Shown: positions 7,502-9,668 of the stretch, piece after piece | Layout of the letters: every line of letters begins with the position of its first letter | Position numbering within the stretch: the stretch's first letter is position 1 | DNA from: Clostridia bacterium | Lineage (GTDB): Bacteria; Bacillota_A; Clostridia; Oscillospirales; CAG-272 | Reading direction: 5' to 3' | NCBI GenBank assembly: GCA_017467225.1 | Contig: JAFTSR010000157.1 | Coordinates: 1-9,668, forward strand | Length of the DNA: 9,668 nt | Made by a program: the position numbers and the translations under genes | The notes under the pieces: model-generated | Database searches by the model: none | Told to the model about the DNA's origin: nothing | The model's input: the letters and a program-made list of their open reading frames with translations, nothing else

Positions 7502-7540
7502 AAAACGCCGATGAGGAAAGAAAATCCCCATCGGCGTTTT
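7502..7540. terminator. Rho-independent hairpin terminator, usable in both directions
   Basis: AAAACGCCGATG (7502-7513) pairs perfectly with CATCGGCGTTTT (7529-7540) across a 15-nt loop. It starts 51 nt after the lipoprotein stop and would end the permease-peptidase-lipoprotein operon. The plus strand ends the stem in four T; the minus strand ends in six T, so leftward termination may be stronger. Confidence 0.85.
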
Positions 7541-7591
7541 CATCGTGCTGCAAAATCCTGTGTTTTTGCCGGTATTTGCTTGAAAAATGTG

Positions 7592-7608
7592 AATATTTTG
7601 AAAATATT
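7592..7608. promoter_or_regulatory. 17-bp palindrome, candidate operator
   Basis: AATATTTT (7592-7599) and AAAATATT (7601-7608) are perfect inverted arms around a single G. The centre lies about 43 bp upstream of the -35 box of the next gene, a position suited to an activator or to a curved or UP-like element. AT-rich composition raises the chance of coincidence. Confidence 0.35.
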
Positions 7609-7642
7609 TTGTAAAGTATTTGAAAATTCTTACAGATGGCTC

Positions 7643-7671
7643 TTGAAATATGGATTTTTTTATGGTATAAA
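7643..7671 (+). promoter_or_regulatory. Sigma-A-like extended -10 promoter for the surface protein gene
   Basis: TTGAAA (7643-7648), a 17-nt spacer and TATAAA (7666-7671) form a near-consensus promoter; TGG directly before the -10 gives an extended -10. The transcript start would be near 7678, leaving a leader of about 58 nt before the ATG at 7736. Confidence 0.7.
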
Positions 7672-7735
7672 TAACCAACTAAATATTTGCGCATATTTTG
7701 CAGCAAGCACCCCCAATTACAAGGAGGCGACTACC

Positions 7736-9668
7736 ATGAAAAAAACGAAAACTATGAGATCCATTATCACAACCACTTTGATGCTCGCAATTGTGCTATG
7801 CATTTTTGTGAGCTTTGGTGCGATAAAGGCCAGTGCGGCAACAGCGCCCAGTTATATTGCCAGCCTTGGCATTGCACAGGATGCCGATAAGGCTGACGCA
7901 ATCAATGAGCTATCCGGTCATACCATCATTGACTTTGATCTGAACAGTGGCTGCGGTTCTTCTTCAGACTATGTCTACATGGGCTATAAGACCACCACGG
8001 ATCCCGGCAAGGCCATCACCGGCATTGTGTTCCGTGTGGGCGAGAATCCTCCTAATTCTATCACCTACGGCAACTATACCTTCTATTTGGTAGGTGGTAG
8101 CTACGAGGCAAACACCGCTGTGGATAACGTTGTTGATTTGAACGAGGATGCAAAAGGCGCCTATATCTACACTTATGTCACAAGAGACCTTGGCTACGGC
8201 GCGCCGCTGACCGCCATGACCGTCAATGAGTCCAGCAGTAAATCCGGTTGGATTACCGGCACTAACACAAGCGGTAATGTCATCGACCTCAATCAGGGCG
8301 CCGGCGGCGATTATATCTACCTGCACTATCAGCGAGCAACCGCTCTCAATCCGAAGGTTACCTTCTACACTATCGTCGACGGTGATTTTACCACTACATT
8401 AGACAATGTCACCACAACGGTGTATGACAATTACAACAAGTTCACGCCGAAGTTCGATTTTGTAAAAAATCCAACCGCGGGCGGTCTGACCTATCGTTTT
8501 GTGGGGTGGCGTGAAGATAGTGAGGCACTCGCGCCGACCGTAACTACCGTTTCTCTCACAGCGGATCAATGTCCCAAATATTACAGAGGCATTTACACCA
8601 ACACGGTAACGCTTACCTTTGATGCAAACGGCGGTACGGGTGCGCCCGGTTCTGTGAGCGGCACCCAATATGTCAGTACCGATACCGGTGGCGCGGTACC
8701 TCCGGGATCCACCCTTAGGTTCTATCCTTTTAAGCACGGCGGCGTGTCGATCAAAATACCTACGCAGGTGCCCGTGAAAAGCGGAGCGTGCGAATTCAGC
8801 CATTGGAATCGTTCGGGCGACGGAAAAGATCTTAAGCCCGGGGAGACGATTACCTGGTATTTCCCCAGCACCCTGACAGCGGCTTATAAGGATCACAGCT
8901 ACACGGACAATATCTGCACCGTCTGCGGCATGATTAACCCGGCTATCACTCCGGCGGTCACCCTCAGCAAGAATGACAAGGTCGTCGGCCTGTATACCAC
9001 CCTGGCGGATGCCATCACCTCCGCCCAGAGCTGTACTGCCGCTGATAAGGCGGTGGTCAAGCTGCTGAAGGATATTGATCTGGGCAATACCTCACAGTCT
9101 ATACGGGGCGGCGTGTTTACCCTCGACTTAAATGGCAAACTACTGTCCAGTACACGTGACACGTGGGATGTTCTGCAAATACGTGATGGCGCTCAGCTGA
9201 CCATTGACGACTCCGGTATCGGTGGTACCATTCAATTGGAAACAGGTACAGCGGTCTATATCTATGATGGTGACCTGACGCTCAACGGCGGTACCCTGAC
9301 GGGAATAAATGGTGTTGTTATATCTGATAACTCCGGTGCAACGATCAACGGCGGTACGGTTATCGGAGACAGTTATGCGGTTAATATTAAGGTCGGCGGT
9401 GCCGTCACGATCACCGGCGGCAGTTTTACCGGAGGTAACTATGCAGATATTGTCAATTGGGGTACCGTTACCCTCAGCGGCGGTACCTTCCCCGGCGGTA
9501 TCAAGCTGGAAAACGCTACCCTCAACGCCGTCCTTGGCAACGGCTATGCCTACTGGCAGGGCGATACAATGATCCTGCCTGCGAATGATGCGAAACAGAT
9601 CACCGGCGGCGACGTGACTGTTAAAACAGCCTGCCCCCATAAAAACGGCATCAAGCAGAATTATATAA
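7736..9668 (+). CDS. Large secreted mosaic surface protein, partial (runs off right edge)
   Basis: The frame is open from ATG 7736 to the window end: 644 codons and no stop. AAGGAGG lies 8 nt before the start. Residues 1-34 are a signal peptide, probably cut after ASA (32-34). Residues about 60-200 hold three copies of a DLN...YIY unit: DLN at 68, 134 and 184, with YVY/YIY at 79, 143 and 193. This resembles the threefold beta-prism (MABP-like) pattern; that name is my inference. About 205-380 look like InlB/Listeria-Bacteroides-type repeats, including YRFVGW and FDANGGTG (295-302). His387 with Cys394-x2-Cys397 forms a small module, possibly metal-binding. From about 400 the chain becomes a right-handed beta-helix whose GG turns at 518, 539, 561 and 582 give coils of 21-22 residues. 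A second Cys-Pro-His appears at 633-635. Such proteins are usually large clostridial surface adhesins or glycan binders. A wall anchor, if any, lies beyond the window. Confidence 0.88.
   Translation, partial: MKKTKTMRSIITTTLMLAIVLCIFVSFGAIKASAATAPSYIASLGIAQDADKADAINELSGHTIIDFDLNSGCGSSSDYVYMGYKTTTDPGKAITGIVFRVGENPPNSITYGNYTFYLVGGSYEANTAVDNVVDLNEDAKGAYIYTYVTRDLGYGAPLTAMTVNESSSKSGWITGTNTSGNVIDLNQGAGGDYIYLHYQRATALNPKVTFYTIVDGDFTTTLDNVTTTVYDNYNKFTPKFDFVKNPTAGGLTYRFVGWREDSEALAPTVTTVSLTADQCPKYYRGIYTNTVTLTFDANGGTGAPGSVSGTQYVSTDTGGAVPPGSTLRFYPFKHGGVSIKIPTQVPVKSGACEFSHWNRSGDGKDLKPGETITWYFPSTLTAAYKDHSYTDNICTVCGMINPAITPAVTLSKNDKVVGLYTTLADAITSAQSCTAADKAVVKLLKDIDLGNTSQSIRGGVFTLDLNGKLLSSTRDTWDVLQIRDGAQLTIDDSGIGGTIQLETGTAVYIYDGDLTLNGGTLTGINGVVISDNSGATINGGTVIGDSYAVNIKVGGAVTITGGSFTGGNYADIVNWGTVTLSGGTFPGGIKLENATLNAVLGNGYAYWQGDTMILPANDAKQITGGDVTVKTACPHKNGIKQNYI

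Larger units (their letters stand above)
7452..7735. other. Intergenic regulatory region, AT-rich, no gene seen
   Basis: This gap between the lipoprotein gene and the surface-protein gene shows no convincing reading frame. It contains a 7-bp inverted repeat (TCATATA 7457-7463, TATATGA 7487-7493), the terminator hairpin, an AT-rich stretch with a palindrome and spaced TTGAAA copies, a promoter, and a ribosome site (AAGGAGG, 7721-7727). No riboswitch fold was recognised. Confidence 0.7.

Noticed and set aside
6477..7706. 409-codon open frame on the minus strand
   Set aside because: It runs across the terminator hairpin and antisense to the NAGPA-domain gene; there is no ribosome site or domain.
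9275..9520. Repeated GGCGGTAC-like DNA considered as a CRISPR or tandem repeat
   Set aside because: The repeats follow protein coils of 21-22 codons with diverged sequence and no spacer structure; they are coding repeats.
7964..9640. Several minus-strand open frames and one plus-strand frame at the right end
   Set aside because: They are shadows of the surface-protein frame starting at 7736, which has a signal peptide and repeat structure.

Overview
The window looks like chromosomal DNA of a gut-type Clostridia member (Oscillospiraceae or Christensenellales-like Firmicutes). This is an inference from strong AGGAGG-type ribosome sites, sigma-A-like promoters in AT-rich gaps, standard code, moderate GC, and the protein families present: GH36 alpha-galactosidases, TauE/SafE permease, P1/DmpA peptidase, a lipoprotein with a phosphodiester glycosidase domain, and a mosaic InlB-like/beta-helix surface protein. 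No RNA gene, CRISPR array or insertion sequence was seen.

Left arm (1-3745, minus strand). Three tightly packed genes are read leftwards: a LysR-type regulator (3745-2762), a compact 507-residue GH36/clan GH-D-like glycosidase (2758-1235), and a classical GH36 alpha-galactosidase (1211 to beyond the left edge). Gaps are 3 and 23 nt, so they are probably one operon. Neither enzyme has a signal peptide, so they should act in the cytoplasm on imported alpha-galactosides. No transporter for these sugars is visible.

Central divergent control region (3746-3846). A perfect 10-bp inverted repeat with a 12-nt spacer reads as TTGATT-N17-TATAAT on both strands. The leftward LysR/glycosidase operon and the rightward permease operon may therefore share one symmetric, face-to-face promoter.

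Right arm 1 (3847-7451, plus strand). A TauE/SafE permease (GTG start), a P1-family self-processing aminopeptidase and a predicted lipoprotein carrying a C-terminal phosphodiester glycosidase (NAGPA-type) domain follow each other with 18 and 14 nt gaps. A strong hairpin terminator (7502-7540) ends this operon.

Right arm 2 (7542-9668, plus strand). An AT-rich regulatory gap holds a 17-bp palindrome, spaced TTGAAA repeats and a good extended -10 promoter. It precedes a large secreted mosaic protein that is open at the right edge: signal peptide, three DLN...YIY repeats resembling a beta-prism, InlB-like repeats, a Cys-X2-Cys module, and a right-handed beta-helix with coils of 21-22 residues.

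The most notable observations are the symmetric shared promoter, the grouping of permease, P1 peptidase and lipoprotein glycosidase, and the mosaic surface protein. I found nothing that can firmly be called a new defence or mobile system.
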